Below are positions 8,793 through 18,260 of a stretch of 64,000 nucleotides of DNA, piece by piece. The notes beneath the pieces are model-generated. The model saw only the letters and a list, made by a program, of their open reading frames with translations. It was not told where the DNA came from and made no database searches. The stretch's first letter is position 1. The number at the start of each line of letters is the position of its first letter. The position numbers were made by a program, and so were the translations under genes. This DNA is from Arthrobacter rhizosphaerae. Lineage in GTDB: Bacteria; Actinomycetota; Actinomycetes; Actinomycetales; Micrococcaceae. The DNA is taken from the NCBI RefSeq assembly GCF_023062595.1, contig NZ_JALLAN010000012.1, positions 94,880-158,879 on the forward strand, written 5' to 3'.

Positions 8793-9470
8793 TTAGTATG
8801 TTGCCCGACCGCCGGAGATGTCATAAACCGCTCCGGTGGAGAAGCTGCATTTGTCTGACGCGAGCCAGGCAACAAGCTCTGCCACTTCCTCGGGGCGGCC
8901 TACTCGGTTCATGGGTATAAGGCTGGTGATGTGGGCGAGTACGTCGGGGGCAGTTGAGGCATTCATCGGTGTATCGACGACGGCGGGGGCGATAGCGTTG
9001 ACGAGTACGCCCTTCTTTGCAAGATCCTTGCCCATCGTTTTGGTTAGCCCGATGACGGCTGCCTTTGTTGCCGAGTAGGCTGCCATGTTCGGGTTGCCGT
9101 CTTTACCTGCCATGCTGGCGAAATTTACGATGCGTCCCCATCCTGCTTCAGCCATTGACGGCGCAAACGCACGGCAGAGATTGAAGGTCCCGTCAACGTT
9201 GACAGCGAAGGTGCGCTTCCATTCGTCGTCGGTGACTTCCCAGAATGGCTTGTTGGGCCCGACGATCCCGGCGCTGTTGATGAGGATGTCGATCGGGCCG
9301 ATATCGGCGGCCGCACGGCGGACGGCGTCGGCGTCTGAAATATCGAGGGTGACGTCGGCGCCATCGGTGATGTCAATGGTGACAATCTCGGTGCCGTCTT
9401 CGGCCAACCTGGCCGCTGTTGCGGCCCCCAAGCCGCTGATGCCGCCTGTAATGACTGCTTTCCGGATCAT
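8793..9470 (-). CDS. SDR dehydrogenase, probable 2-keto-3-deoxy-L-rhamnonate/fuconate dehydrogenase
   Basis: A 225-residue classical SDR. The cofactor motif is TGGISGLG near the N-terminus, NSAGIVG follows beta-4, and the catalytic set is Ser (NFASMAG), Tyr and Lys (YSATK). In L-fucose and L-rhamnose diketo-hydrolase pathways an SDR oxidises the 2-keto-3-deoxy acid at C4, feeding the FAH-type hydrolase; both partners are present here. AAGGACAC lies 11 nt upstream of the ATG at 9470. It could instead oxidise the free sugar, with the Zn-dehydrogenase doing the later step. Reaction class is certain; position in the pathway is inferred. Confidence 0.88.
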   Translation of the reverse strand: MIRKAVITGGISGLGAATAARLAEDGTEIVTIDITDGADVTLDISDADAVRRAAADIGPIDILINSAGIVGPNKPFWEVTDDEWKRTFAVNVDGTFNLCRAFAPSMAEAGWGRIVNFASMAGKDGNPNMAAYSATKAAVIGLTKTMGKDLAKKGVLVNAIAPAVVDTPMNASTAPDVLAHITSLIPMNRVGRPEEVAELVAWLASDKCSFSTGAVYDISGGRATY

Positions 9471-9488
9471 GATTTGAGTGTCCTTTTA

Positions 9489-12383
9489 CTAGGAAGTGAT
9501 GCGGCGGGCCGCAGCGGTTTTGGTAACTGGTACTTCTGTAGGTGAAGTGACAGAAGCGAGCAGTTCGAGAATGTGCTGGTACGGGTGTCCGGTGGCTCTG
9601 GTCATGCCCAGTTCACAGGTTCGGTTCAGGGAAGCGTATGCGTCAAAGTTCCGCCCGTTGATGGACCGGGCCTCTCGTGCTGTGGCTGAGGCGGTCAGTT
9701 CGGGATGGAGCATTCCCCTGTCGCCGGCGAAGGCGCAGCATCCCCAGTCTTCGGGGATGACGACTTCTTCTGCGACTGCTGCCGCAACTCTGCCGAGAGC
9801 CGCGTTTAGTCCCATGCGCGTGGACGAGCAGGTGGGGTGCAGGGCCAGGCTGCCGATCTTTTTGCCCGGCGGCAGGGCGGGAAGCACATGCTCATCTACA
9901 AATGCGACGGCGTCGACAATGCGCAGGCGCGATTCGTCCGAGACGATAGTGAGCAAGGTTTCAAGGCCTTCGGTGCATGAGGCCGCGTCGCACAAGATGG
10001 GGAGCTCGCCGTGGCGGCTTGCTTCCCAAACAGCAGGAAGGACCTTGTCGCGCATCCTTTCATAGCCGGCGGTCATGCCCTTGGACTTCCACGGTGTACC
10101 GCAGCACATATCCCCAATGCCATCGGGTATTGCCACGGAGATTCCTGCCCGCTCACATAGCGCAAGGAACGCGCTTGAAACACCCCGCCCATCGGCCGCG
10201 GGACCGAACATCGTATTGATGCAGGCGGCCAAGTACACTGCTTTGGGTTCGGAGGCCCGCAGCGGCTGGCGGCGGATACCACCTGCTGGCAAGTCCTTGT
10301 CCCAGCGCGGCACCCGGTCAGGGCCTGCCAACCGGCGCCCGGCCTCGGACGCTGCAGTAACAAGGGGTGCCGGTAGGCGTTTGATGGCCGAAAGGGTTAA
10401 TCCGCCAACCTGCGCGACGCTGCCCCAGTTGCCTGCGGCGGCTTTCCAGCCCGCGCTTTCGATGCCGTTGCTGCTTTCCGCCCGGAGGCGCTTCACTAGC
10501 TGTCCGGTGTCAATCAGGACAGGGCATGCTGTCTGGCACATTCCGTCGACAGCGCAGGTTTCAACTCCGTCGTAGCGGTATTCGTTCTCAAGTTCGGCTT
10601 TTAGTGCGGTGTCGCCGGCTTGCTCTGCCCTGGCAATCTCACGCCGCAGTACGATGCGTTGGCGTGGCGTGAGGGTGAGGTCTTTGCTGGGGCACACCGG
10701 TTCGCAGTAGCCGCACTCCACGCAACGGTCGACCTCGGGCTCCACCGTTGGCGAGGTCTTAAGGTGGGCCATATGTGATGCCGCGTCATCGTTGAGCAGG
10801 ATTCCCGGGTTGAGGAGTCCGAGCGGGTCGCACAAACGTTTGATTTCGCGCATCACCCCGTACAGGCTTTCACCGTACTGACGGCTGACAAAGGGAGCCA
10901 TGATCCGGCCCGTCCCGTGCTCGGCTTTGAGAGTTCCCCCGTTGGACAGCACGAGGTTGACCATCTCTTCCGTAAACGCGGCATAGCGGTCAAGCGTGGA
11001 CTGACCGCTTGCCGGGTCGAAGTGCTCGTTGAGCAGGAAGTGGATGTTGCCATCCTTGGCGTGACCGAAAATGACGCTGTCCTCGTAGCCAAAGCGCTCG
11101 AAGAGGGCCACCAGGCCCTCGCACGTGGGCAGAAGATTCTCTACCGGTACCGCGATGTCCTCCAACAGTGCGGTTGTGCCGCTGGGGCGGTTGCCGGCAA
11201 CCGTAGCGTACAGACCTTTCCTGATGTGCCAGAACGCGGCCCGCTGGACCGCATCCGATGACAGGGCAGCCGGCCGGACCAGGGGCAGGGACCGAAGCAG
11301 GTCTGCCGCGGACTCCATCCGGCGCGCCAGTGCTACCTTGTCGGCTTCCTGGAATTCCACCAGCAGCGCGGCGTGCCCATCCACATGGATGGAGCGGAGG
11401 GTTTCGTCCGCTTCGGGATCGCGCTGGGCGACCCGCAATGATGTCGCATCCAGTAGTTCAATGGTGGCAAAGCCGGCCGCGACCAGTGCGGGCAGGCTAG
11501 CGGTGGCCGCGGAGAGGGAGGGGAAGTAGAGGAGGTCAGTGGCAGTGTGCGGCTTGACCGGGACGGTGCGGAAGGTCGCTTCGGCAATGAATGCCAGCGT
11601 TCCTTCGCTGCCAACAACCAGGTGGAGGAGGATGTCGACGGCCCGTTCGAAGTCCAGGAAGGAATTCAGCCCGTAACCCATGGTGTTTTTTATGGAGTAC
11701 ATGCGCCGGATTCGCTCAACGTCGGTTGCATTGGCAAGGAGGTCGGCGCGCAGGGCCAGGAGGCCCGCGTGAAGGGCAGGTTCCCGTTCGCGCAGGTAAT
11801 CGTCGGCGTCGGGGTGACTGGTGTCGATCATCGTTCCGCTAGGCAGGACAACCACTGCGGACTCGATGGTGCGATAGGAGTTGAATTCCGTGCCGCAAGC
11901 CATGCCGCTGGAGTTGTTCGCAATGACGCCACCGATCGTGCAAGCGGCTTCGCTGGCCGGATCGGGCCCAAGTTTGCGCTTGTGCATGGCAAGGCGTGCA
12001 TTTACCTGGCGCACGGTTGCCCCTGGCTGGGTCCGTACGTGCTCGCCGCCGTCGAACACATCCACAGCCCGGAAGTTCCGCCGCGTATCGATGAGGATGC
12101 CGTCAGTCGAGGCCTGGCCGCTCAGGCTTGTACCGCCTGAGCGAAAGGTCAGCGGTACTCGGTGGCGTGTGGCTCCGCGCAGAAGTGCTGCGATTTGAGT
12201 GGCGCTTTCGGGGACAACGACTGCGCGGGGCGTGAGCAGGTAGTGGGAAGCGTCGTGGGCGTGCGCGAGCCGGTCGGATGCGCGTACACGAACGCCGCCC
12301 GGAACGGCGCATTCCAGTTCTTCAATCAGTGCCGTGTCCACTCCCGGGAGGTGGGAGCGATGGGTGGAGCTAGTGCGACTCAC
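9489..12383 (-). CDS. FAD- and Fe-S-binding oxidase (Dld/GlcD-GlcF-type fusion), probable lactate dehydrogenase
   Basis: A large 964-residue fusion. The N-terminal third is a PCMH-type FAD domain (TFRSGGTSLSGQ, then VVGSEGTLAFIAEATF), followed by an FAD-oxidase C-terminal domain, a ferredoxin-like segment with CVECGYCEPVCPSKD and CAVDGMCQTACPV, and CCG-type domains (MCCGTPWKS, GCCAFAGDRGM). Such proteins oxidise D-2-hydroxyacids including lactate at the membrane and pass electrons to the quinone pool. In this operon it would oxidise the lactate released by the FAH-type hydrolase. The GTG at 12383 is chosen because it overlaps the dehydratase stop by 14 nt; in-frame codons upstream to 12614 lie antiphase inside the dehydratase and have no family similarity. 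Whether the substrate is L- or D-lactate is unresolved. Confidence 0.88.
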   Translation of the reverse strand: MSRTSSTHRSHLPGVDTALIEELECAVPGGVRVRASDRLAHAHDASHYLLTPRAVVVPESATQIAALLRGATRHRVPLTFRSGGTSLSGQASTDGILIDTRRNFRAVDVFDGGEHVRTQPGATVRQVNARLAMHKRKLGPDPASEAACTIGGVIANNSSGMACGTEFNSYRTIESAVVVLPSGTMIDTSHPDADDYLREREPALHAGLLALRADLLANATDVERIRRMYSIKNTMGYGLNSFLDFERAVDILLHLVVGSEGTLAFIAEATFRTVPVKPHTATDLLYFPSLSAATASLPALVAAGFATIELLDATSLRVAQRDPEADETLRSIHVDGHAALLVEFQEADKVALARRMESAADLLRSLPLVRPAALSSDAVQRAAFWHIRKGLYATVAGNRPSGTTALLEDIAVPVENLLPTCEGLVALFERFGYEDSVIFGHAKDGNIHFLLNEHFDPASGQSTLDRYAAFTEEMVNLVLSNGGTLKAEHGTGRIMAPFVSRQYGESLYGVMREIKRLCDPLGLLNPGILLNDDAASHMAHLKTSPTVEPEVDRCVECGYCEPVCPSKDLTLTPRQRIVLRREIARAEQAGDTALKAELENEYRYDGVETCAVDGMCQTACPVLIDTGQLVKRLRAESSNGIESAGWKAAAGNWGSVAQVGGLTLSAIKRLPAPLVTAASEAGRRLAGPDRVPRWDKDLPAGGIRRQPLRASEPKAVYLAACINTMFGPAADGRGVSSAFLALCERAGISVAIPDGIGDMCCGTPWKSKGMTAGYERMRDKVLPAVWEASRHGELPILCDAASCTEGLETLLTIVSDESRLRIVDAVAFVDEHVLPALPPGKKIGSLALHPTCSSTRMGLNAALGRVAAAVAEEVVIPEDWGCCAFAGDRGMLHPELTASATAREARSINGRNFDAYASLNRTCELGMTRATGHPYQHILELLASVTSPTEVPVTKTAAARRITS

Positions 12384-14085
12384 GTGACACCTCGGGACCG
12401 GATGACCCGAGGAGGAAATCCATGTCGACGCCGGTGTCTGCTTGCAAAACGTGGTCGACGTAGAGCCGTTCCCAGCCGCGCTTTGGGTTCGCATAGCCTT
12501 GCACTGTCGCGGCGTTGGGTGTGCGGGCGGCCAGTTCCTCGGGCGCGACCTCCATGTCGAGGAGGCGCTTGTGGACATCGAGGCTGATGATGTCGCCGGT
12601 ACGTACCAGCGCAAGGGGTCCGCCAGCAGCTGCTTCGGGAGTGACGTGAAGGACCACCGTTCCGTAGGCCGTGCCGCTCATTCGCCCATCGCAGATTCGG
12701 ACCATGTCGCGGACGCCCTTTTCGAGCAGTTTTTTTGGCAGCGGCATATTCGATACTTCGGGCATGCCCGGGTACCCCTTTGGCCCGCACCCGCGCAGGA
12801 TGAGCACGGAGTTCTCATCCACGTCCAGGTTTGGGTCGTCGATCCTGGCGTGCATGTCCTCGATGCTGTCGAAAACGACCGCAGGGCCCCTGTGTTGCAT
12901 CAGGTTGGCGGAGGCAGCGGAGGGTTTGATGACAGCTCCTCCGGGGGCGAGATTGCCCCTTAGGATGGCGATGCCGGCTTCGGCCTGCAGGGGAGCGGAG
13001 CGCCGGCGGATGACGTCTTCGTCCCAAATGCGTGCCTCATCGAGGTACTTCACGAGCGGTTGACCGGTCACGGTCAGCGCTGCGGGAGAGAGCAGGTCTT
13101 TCACTTCGCGCAGCACGGACAGGAAGCCACCCGCCCGGTGCAGGTCGTCCATCAGGAACTTGCCGGATGGCTGGAGATTGACAAGCAGGGGGACTCCCGC
13201 GCCGGTGCGGTCAAAGTCGTCTATCGAGAGTTCTATGCCCAGCCGTCCGGCGATCGCCAGCAAGTGTACGACGGCGTTTGTCGAGCCGCCGATTGTAGCC
13301 AGGGCGACGATTGCGTTGAGGAAAGACTCCTTGGTCAGGAGCCGGCTTGGGGTCCGCTGATCGCGGACCATCTCCACGATGAGGCGCCCGGTCTCGTGCG
13401 CGCCGGCGAGGAGGTTGCTGTCGATGGCGGGTGTGCCGGCCAGCCCGGGCAGCACCATGCCCAAGGCTTCGGCAACCAGGGCCATGGTGGAGGCCGTACC
13501 CATGGTGTTGCAGTGCCCCCGGCTCCGGATCATGGAGGACTCGGATTTCAGGAACTCGCGGTTCGACATCTCCCCGCCACGGACTTCTTCGCTGAGGCGC
13601 CAGACATCGGTGCCGCAGCCCAGGGGAGTGCCCCGAAAGGTGCCCGTGGCCATAGGGCCTCCGGGGACGACGACGGCAGGAATGTCCACCGACGAGGCAG
13701 CCATCAGCAGAGCGGGGATGGTCTTGTCGCAACCGCCCAAGAGCACCACGCCGTCGATGGGGTTTGCCCGCAGCATTTCCTCGGTCGACATGGCCGCCAT
13801 GTTCCGCCAAAGCATGGCTGTAGGCCGGACCTGGGTCTCTCCTAACGAGACAACGGGCAGGTTTAGCGGGACCCCTCCGGCTTCCCAAATGCCCATCTTG
13901 ACGTGCTCTGCAACCTCGTCCAGGTGTGAGTTGCAAGGGGTAAGGTCGGAGGCCGTATTGGCGATGGCGATTTGGGGTTTACCGTCAAATGAATCTTCGG
14001 GAAGACCTCGACGCATCCAGGCACGGTGGATGTAGGCATTGCGGTCATTGCCCGCGTACCACTGAGAGCTCCGTTGCTCGCTCAT
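12370..14085 (-). CDS. IlvD/Edd-family sugar-acid dehydratase
   Basis: A 571-residue dehydratase of the IlvD/Edd family. Seen are SSQWYAGNDRNAYIHRAWMRRG at the N-terminus, LTPCNSHLDE and LLGGCDKTIPALLMAA (cluster-ligand cysteines), RSRGHCNTMGTASTM and, near the C-terminus, DGRMSGTAYGTVVLHVTPEA. The N-terminal form resembles the sugar-acid (arabinonate/xylonate) branch more than biosynthetic IlvD. It would convert the aldonate to the 2-keto-3-deoxy acid. It is the first gene of the operon. ATG 14085 is preferred over ATG 14100 because GGAAAG lies 9 nt upstream. L-rhamnonate and L-fuconate dehydratases described best belong to the enolase superfamily, so an IlvD-type enzyme in this role is noteworthy; L-arabinonate is an alternative substrate. 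Confidence 0.9.
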   Translation of the reverse strand: MSEQRSSQWYAGNDRNAYIHRAWMRRGLPEDSFDGKPQIAIANTASDLTPCNSHLDEVAEHVKMGIWEAGGVPLNLPVVSLGETQVRPTAMLWRNMAAMSTEEMLRANPIDGVVLLGGCDKTIPALLMAASSVDIPAVVVPGGPMATGTFRGTPLGCGTDVWRLSEEVRGGEMSNREFLKSESSMIRSRGHCNTMGTASTMALVAEALGMVLPGLAGTPAIDSNLLAGAHETGRLIVEMVRDQRTPSRLLTKESFLNAIVALATIGGSTNAVVHLLAIAGRLGIELSIDDFDRTGAGVPLLVNLQPSGKFLMDDLHRAGGFLSVLREVKDLLSPAALTVTGQPLVKYLDEARIWDEDVIRRRSAPLQAEAGIAILRGNLAPGGAVIKPSAASANLMQHRGPAVVFDSIEDMHARIDDPNLDVDENSVLILRGCGPKGYPGMPEVSNMPLPKKLLEKGVRDMVRICDGRMSGTAYGTVVLHVTPEAAAGGPLALVRTGDIISLDVHKRLLDMEVAPEELAARTPNAATVQGYANPKRGWERLYVDHVLQADTGVDMDFLLGSSGPEVSRESH

Positions 14086-14121
14086 GAGCCAACTTTCCAT
14101 TATTTGAACTACGAATCTACT

Positions 14122-14132
14122 ATATTGAATAT
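14122..14132 (-). promoter_or_regulatory. AT-rich palindrome in the dehydratase operon promoter region
   Basis: The minus strand reads ATATTCAATATAGT here, an 11-bp perfect palindrome (ATATTCAATAT) followed by a possible -10 hexamer TATAGT, about 40 nt before the dehydratase start codon. No good -35 is visible at the right distance. It is a candidate site for the operon's IclR protein. Confidence 0.4.
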
Positions 14133-14174
14133 GAAATGCGGGTTGGTGTCCAGCGCCAGCACCCTGCCTCACGC

Positions 14175-14220
14175 TTGCGACCCCTTGGGTTGGCGGTTAC
14201 TATGACGTAGAACGTTGCAC
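14175..14220 (+). promoter_or_regulatory. Promoter and LacI-type operator of the GH3 gene
   Basis: A good sigma-70-type promoter is visible: TTGCGA at 14175-14180, a 17-nt spacer and TACTAT at 14198-14203. Immediately downstream, at 14207-14220, lies GTAGAACGTTGCAC with the palindromic core AACGTT, identical to a 14-nt site at 18160-18173. A repressor bound here would block initiation. Confidence 0.7.
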
Positions 14221-14347
14221 GACGCTTGCATCGTATCGTCAAGTCCGGCGCCGTGTCGTCCGGCGCGGTGGGCCAGCCCGCCGTCTCCGGTTCAGGGAGG
14301 CGGAGCTTCGGCGACCGGCAGAACTAATGGCGGATCGAGGACTTTTC

Positions 14348-16759
14348 ATGAGCACGCACGTGACCAACCCATGGATGAACGGATCGCTGACGGCGGCCGA
14401 ACGCGCTGACCTGCTCCTAAGGGAGTTGAGCCTGGACGAGAAGATGGCTCAAGTATCCTGCTACTTCCCGACCGACATTACGAAGGTTTCTGACTTCGGT
14501 GAACGTTTTCCGCATGGTATCGGTGAGGTGTCCACCCTCGAAACCCGTTCGGCGCTAACGCTGGACGAAGTGACCGCGTTCCAGCGCAAAATTCAGACCG
14601 AGGCGATGGACCGCTCTGGACACGGCATTCCCGCGATCTTCCACATGGAAGGGGTCTGCGGCGCCTACCTGCCGGGTGCAACGAGCTTCCCCTCCGGACT
14701 GGGCCGCGCGGCGAGCTGGAACGTCGACATTGAACGCGAAGTAGGCCAAATCGTCGGCAGACAGCAACGAGCCTTGGGCATCACGCATACACTGGCTCCG
14801 GTGCTTGATGTATCACGTGACCCGCGTATGGGACGTCAGGGCGAGACGTATGGCGAGGACCCGTGCCTCGCGGCTGCTCTTGGAGTCGCGTACACACGTG
14901 GACTTCAGAGCGAAGACGCCGATGGTCGCCGCACGGAAGCAGTTGCGAAGCACTTCGTGGGCTCGCACCACACGGAAGGTGGCATCCACGGCGCACACTG
15001 CAACGTCCCCGACCGCCTGCTTGTGGAGGTGTACAGCAAGCCCTTTCAGGCCGCTATCACCTTGGCGGGGCTGCGCGGTGTAATGCCTTCTTACAACTCG
15101 GTGGCCGGCGAGCCCGTGTCGGCGTCCGCCGGGCTGCTCACAAGGTTGTTGCGGGAGCAGATGGGTTTCGACGGGCTGGTCGTCTCGGATTATGGGGCCG
15201 TGGGAAACCTCCACACAGTCCAGCGCGTCGCCCAGTCCCCGGCCCATGCTGGTCTGGCAGCCCTACGTGCGGGCATGGACGTGGAACTCCACGTGCCGCA
15301 GGGTTTCGGCCCCGGTCTCCGGGATTGGTTCGCTGAGGGACAGGCCGACATAGCGCTCCTTGATCGGGCTGTCCACCAGGTACTGACGGCCAAGTTCCGC
15401 ATGGGGCTCTTCGAGTACCCCTTTGCCCCGGACCCCTCTGACCGGGACAGCTCCTTCGAATCGTTCACCGACACGGCAGTGGCGGTACAGTCAGCCCGGG
15501 AGTCGCTGGTCCTGCTCCACAACGACGGCGCGCTCCCATTGCAGCAGGATCACCGGAAGATAGCGGTGATCGGCTGTCACGCGGTGACTGCCCGGTTTTT
15601 CTTTGGTGGTTACACGCATTACTCCATGGCGGAGGGCAAGCTGGCCGCCAATTCATCGATGGCCGGCCTCGCCACCCGCAGTGAAGATATCAAGACCTTC
15701 ACGAACAACATTCGGGGCACCACCATCGAGGCGTCCGATGATCCTGCCTTCGAGGAACTTCTGCAGAGCCAACAGCCGGGCATACGCAGTCTGCTCGAAG
15801 AGCTCCGCATCCGAATGCCTAACACGGAGATAACCTGGGCGTACGGCTATCCATTCGCCGGAAGCGACGACTCCGGCTACGACGATGCCCTTGCCCTCGC
15901 CGCCGATGCCGACGTTGTGCTCCTGACGCTCGGCGGGAAGCATGGCACGGCATCCATCGCCTCGATGGGTGAGGGAATCGACGCAACGAACATCAACCTC
16001 CCGCCTTGCCAGGACAACCTGATCATCAAGCTCGCACGGTTGGGCAAGCCGATAATCGGCGTGCACTTGGATGGCCGGCCGGTGTCCAGCGACGCCGCCG
16101 ATAGCCACTTGGCGGCACTCCTGGAGGCGTGGAGTCCGGCCGAGGGCGGCGCCGAGGCTATTGTCGACGTCCTAACCGGCGCCCATGGGCCAAGTGGGCG
16201 GCTTCCCATCACCATCGCCCGAAACGCAGGCCAGGTCCCGGTTTACTACAACCACCCCTCCGGATCCGCCTGGCATCAAGGCGAGAGCATCGGTTTCCCC
16301 GACTACGTCGATGCGCCCCACACGCCGCGATACTTCTTTGGACACGGGCTGTCGTACACCACTTTCGACTATGCCGGTCTGACCCTCTCTAAGCGTGAAG
16401 TGGAGGCCGTCGACACCGTAGACATCTCGCTCACTGTGACGAACACGGGGGACCGGTCGGGAACCGAGGTCGTGCAGCTTTATTTGAGCGATAGGTTCGC
16501 TTCAGTCTCCAGGCCCGCTCTGGAGCTCGCGGGATTCCAGCGGGTTTTTCTGGAACCGGGGGAGAAGGCTCAAGTGGACTTTCACCTTGATATCAGTCAG
16601 GTGGCTTTCCTGGACAGCGAAATGTGCTGGCGGGTCGAAGCCGGAGACTTGGATGTCCTGGTGGGCGCCTCCTCGCACGACCTGCGGCTGAGCGACACTG
16701 TGTCCATCATCTCAGATGCTCTCGTCGACGGGAGGACCCGGGGTTTTTATGCCCGGTGA
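14348..16759 (+). CDS. Glycoside hydrolase family 3 (beta-glucosidase/beta-xylosidase type)
   Basis: An 803-residue GH3 enzyme expected to remove terminal beta-linked glucose, xylose or a related residue. The N-terminal barrel begins SLDEKMAQVSCYF, carries HTLAPVLDVSRDPRMGRQGETYGEDP and KHFVGSH, and has the nucleophile motif GLVVSDYGAV (Asp281). The alpha/beta sandwich follows from about 390 (ESLVLLHNDGALPL), then the C-terminal fibronectin-III-like domain (VTNTGDRSGTEVVQLYL). No signal peptide is seen. ATG 14348 is chosen over 14327 because GAGGAC is spaced 7 nt from it. The gene is divergent from the deoxy-sugar operon and has its own promoter and LacI-type operator. Substrate specificity cannot be fixed. 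Confidence 0.92.
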   Translation: MSTHVTNPWMNGSLTAAERADLLLRELSLDEKMAQVSCYFPTDITKVSDFGERFPHGIGEVSTLETRSALTLDEVTAFQRKIQTEAMDRSGHGIPAIFHMEGVCGAYLPGATSFPSGLGRAASWNVDIEREVGQIVGRQQRALGITHTLAPVLDVSRDPRMGRQGETYGEDPCLAAALGVAYTRGLQSEDADGRRTEAVAKHFVGSHHTEGGIHGAHCNVPDRLLVEVYSKPFQAAITLAGLRGVMPSYNSVAGEPVSASAGLLTRLLREQMGFDGLVVSDYGAVGNLHTVQRVAQSPAHAGLAALRAGMDVELHVPQGFGPGLRDWFAEGQADIALLDRAVHQVLTAKFRMGLFEYPFAPDPSDRDSSFESFTDTAVAVQSARESLVLLHNDGALPLQQDHRKIAVIGCHAVTARFFFGGYTHYSMAEGKLAANSSMAGLATRSEDIKTFTNNIRGTTIEASDDPAFEELLQSQQPGIRSLLEELRIRMPNTEITWAYGYPFAGSDDSGYDDALALAADADVVLLTLGGKHGTASIASMGEGIDATNINLPPCQDNLIIKLARLGKPIIGVHLDGRPVSSDAADSHLAALLEAWSPAEGGAEAIVDVLTGAHGPSGRLPITIARNAGQVPVYYNHPSGSAWHQGESIGFPDYVDAPHTPRYFFGHGLSYTTFDYAGLTLSKREVEAVDTVDISLTVTNTGDRSGTEVVQLYLSDRFASVSRPALELAGFQRVFLEPGEKAQVDFHLDISQVAFLDSEMCWRVEAGDLDVLVGASSHDLRLSDTVSIISDALVDGRTRGFYAR

Positions 16760-16799
16760 GAACGGCTGAGGTGCTTTGGCATGACTATGAGTAGTTCCA

Positions 16800-16834
16800 A
16801 ACCTGCCGGGACAAGTACAACGTCCCGGCAGGTT
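16800..16834. terminator. Strong stem-loop between convergent GH3 and lacI-type genes
   Basis: AACCTGCCGGGAC (16800-16812) and GTCCCGGCAGGTT (16822-16834) form a perfect 13-bp stem with a 9-nt loop between the GH3 stop (+) and the regulator stop (-). No long T-run follows, but position and stability suggest a bidirectional terminator. Confidence 0.75.
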
Positions 16835-16928
16835 GATCGTGCTCCTCGGCACTCTAGGTGCATGGACCAAAGACGTTGGTGACACCTAACTGGAAATGAT
16901 GGTCGACGCCGAGGGAATGCTAAGACTT

Positions 16929-17999
16929 TTACGTTCGGACAGCCGTCGCTTGGGCGGTGGTTCCTCGTTCGATCAGCCTTGGGACAATGACGTGATGCAC
17001 TGCCTCGGTTCTCCCGTTAATCCGATCAAGAAGCAACCGAGCTGCGATGGCGCCAGTGTCGGCCCCTGATTGGTCTACCGTTGTCAGCGAAACGCGCTGC
17101 AATCGGCTAGTAAAGATGTTGTCGTAGCCAGCAACAGAGAGGTCGTCCGGGATGCGCAACCCCCGATCCTCAGCTGCTCTTAGAACACCAAGGGCGGCGA
17201 TATCCGCACCGGCAAATATTGCCGTTGGCGCATAGCGCCTATCGAGGGCCTCAAGCGCGGCTTGATGGCCGCCCTCTTCTGTGAATCCAGGGACTAATAC
17301 GTCCGGTGTAAGGCCATATCTTTTCATTGCTGCCTCATAACCATCACGGCGGGCAATGTGTGAAGGCACATGCGGTCGCTGCAACCCGCCCGAGGAATGG
17401 CTGATATGCATGATGCGCTCGTGGCCAAGGTTAACGAGATGGTCAACGACAAGTCCCGCTCCCTGGTGATCATCATCCACAACCGTGTCGAAATGATCGG
17501 CACCTCCGTGCCGTGCAATGACGACCATAGGGGTTCTTGCTCCGATGCTTTCCAGTTCAGCGTGGTCCAGGGCAGGGCCGATCAGAATTAGCCCGTCAAC
17601 CTGTCGATCAACCAGCGCCTCGATGCTACGGCGCTGACGCTCTCGCGACAGGCCAGCGGCGACTATCACATCCTGGTATGGGCCTTGTTCAAGCTCGGTG
17701 CCTATGCCTGTAGCAAGTTCAACCTGGAAAGGCGCCGACATCTGCACGAGCACTACACCTATGGTGAATGACCGGCCACGCATGCCGCGAGCCCCTGCAT
17801 GTGGTCGGTATCCCAATCGATCTATCGAAGTGGACACCTTTCGCTTCATCTGGGGGCTCACGCCACTCGCGTCGCGAATGACTTTGGACACTGCCGAGAC
17901 GGAGACGTTTGCGTCGCGTGCGACGTCTTCAATGGTGACGCGCCGAATCGGGGGTGCACTGTGCTCAGTGCCTGAATGGACTTCCGTCATGTCGGTCAT
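16929..17999 (-). CDS. LacI-family transcriptional repressor
   Basis: A 356-residue LacI/GalR regulator. The N-terminal HTH (about residues 19-65) reads VTIEDVARDANVSVSAVSKVIRD followed by the hinge region LGYRPHAGARGMRG; the periplasmic-binding-like domain follows (SFTIGVVLVQ, DGLILIGPAL, TAIFAGADIAALGVL, DLSVAGYDN). It is divergent from the second GH78 gene, and the intervening region carries GTAGAACGTTGCAC, so it probably represses itself and that gene. The same motif stands before GH3, GH43_24 and an ABC operon in this window, making this protein the best candidate master repressor. The inducer is likely rhamnose or a related mono- or disaccharide (inference). Confidence 0.92.
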   Translation of the reverse strand: MTDMTEVHSGTEHSAPPIRRVTIEDVARDANVSVSAVSKVIRDASGVSPQMKRKVSTSIDRLGYRPHAGARGMRGRSFTIGVVLVQMSAPFQVELATGIGTELEQGPYQDVIVAAGLSRERQRRSIEALVDRQVDGLILIGPALDHAELESIGARTPMVVIARHGGADHFDTVVDDDHQGAGLVVDHLVNLGHERIMHISHSSGGLQRPHVPSHIARRDGYEAAMKRYGLTPDVLVPGFTEEGGHQAALEALDRRYAPTAIFAGADIAALGVLRAAEDRGLRIPDDLSVAGYDNIFTSRLQRVSLTTVDQSGADTGAIAARLLLDRINGRTEAVHHVIVPRLIERGTTAQATAVRT

Positions 18000-18126
18000 G
18001 CCGTTTCTTCGTGCCGCCTTCCCTGCTAGGTCGATCGACGTTGATGAGCTGTTGGGATTGCGGGGTGCGGTTGCTTCATCTGTACTGCAACGTTACCCAA
18101 GTTTCTTGCAGAAAGACCTATTTCGC

Positions 18127-18173
18127 TTGACCACCGGCAAGAGTCGATCCTACAGTTGCGTAGAACGTTGCAC
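18127..18173 (+). promoter_or_regulatory. Promoter and LacI-type operator of the second GH78 gene
   Basis: TTGACC at 18127-18132 and TACAGT at 18151-18156 (18-nt spacer) form a plausible promoter for GH78. GTAGAACGTTGCAC at 18160-18173 is identical to the GH3 operator and lies just downstream of the -10. The LacI gene starts divergently at 17999, so the site may also control the repressor. Confidence 0.7.
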
Positions 18174-18260
18174 AAACCTTTCTCGCCAGCTGCCGATGAG
18201 CACGGCAATCAGGGGGAGCCCTCAGGAGTGTCTGACAACCGAGAATAGGAGAGAACTCGC

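Noticed and set aside
12384..12614. N-terminal extension of the FAD/Fe-S oxidase to 12614
   Set aside because: The extra 77 codons lie out of phase inside the dehydratase gene and show only Ser/Thr/Pro/Arg-rich shadow sequence; the GTG at 12383 gives the family's normal length.
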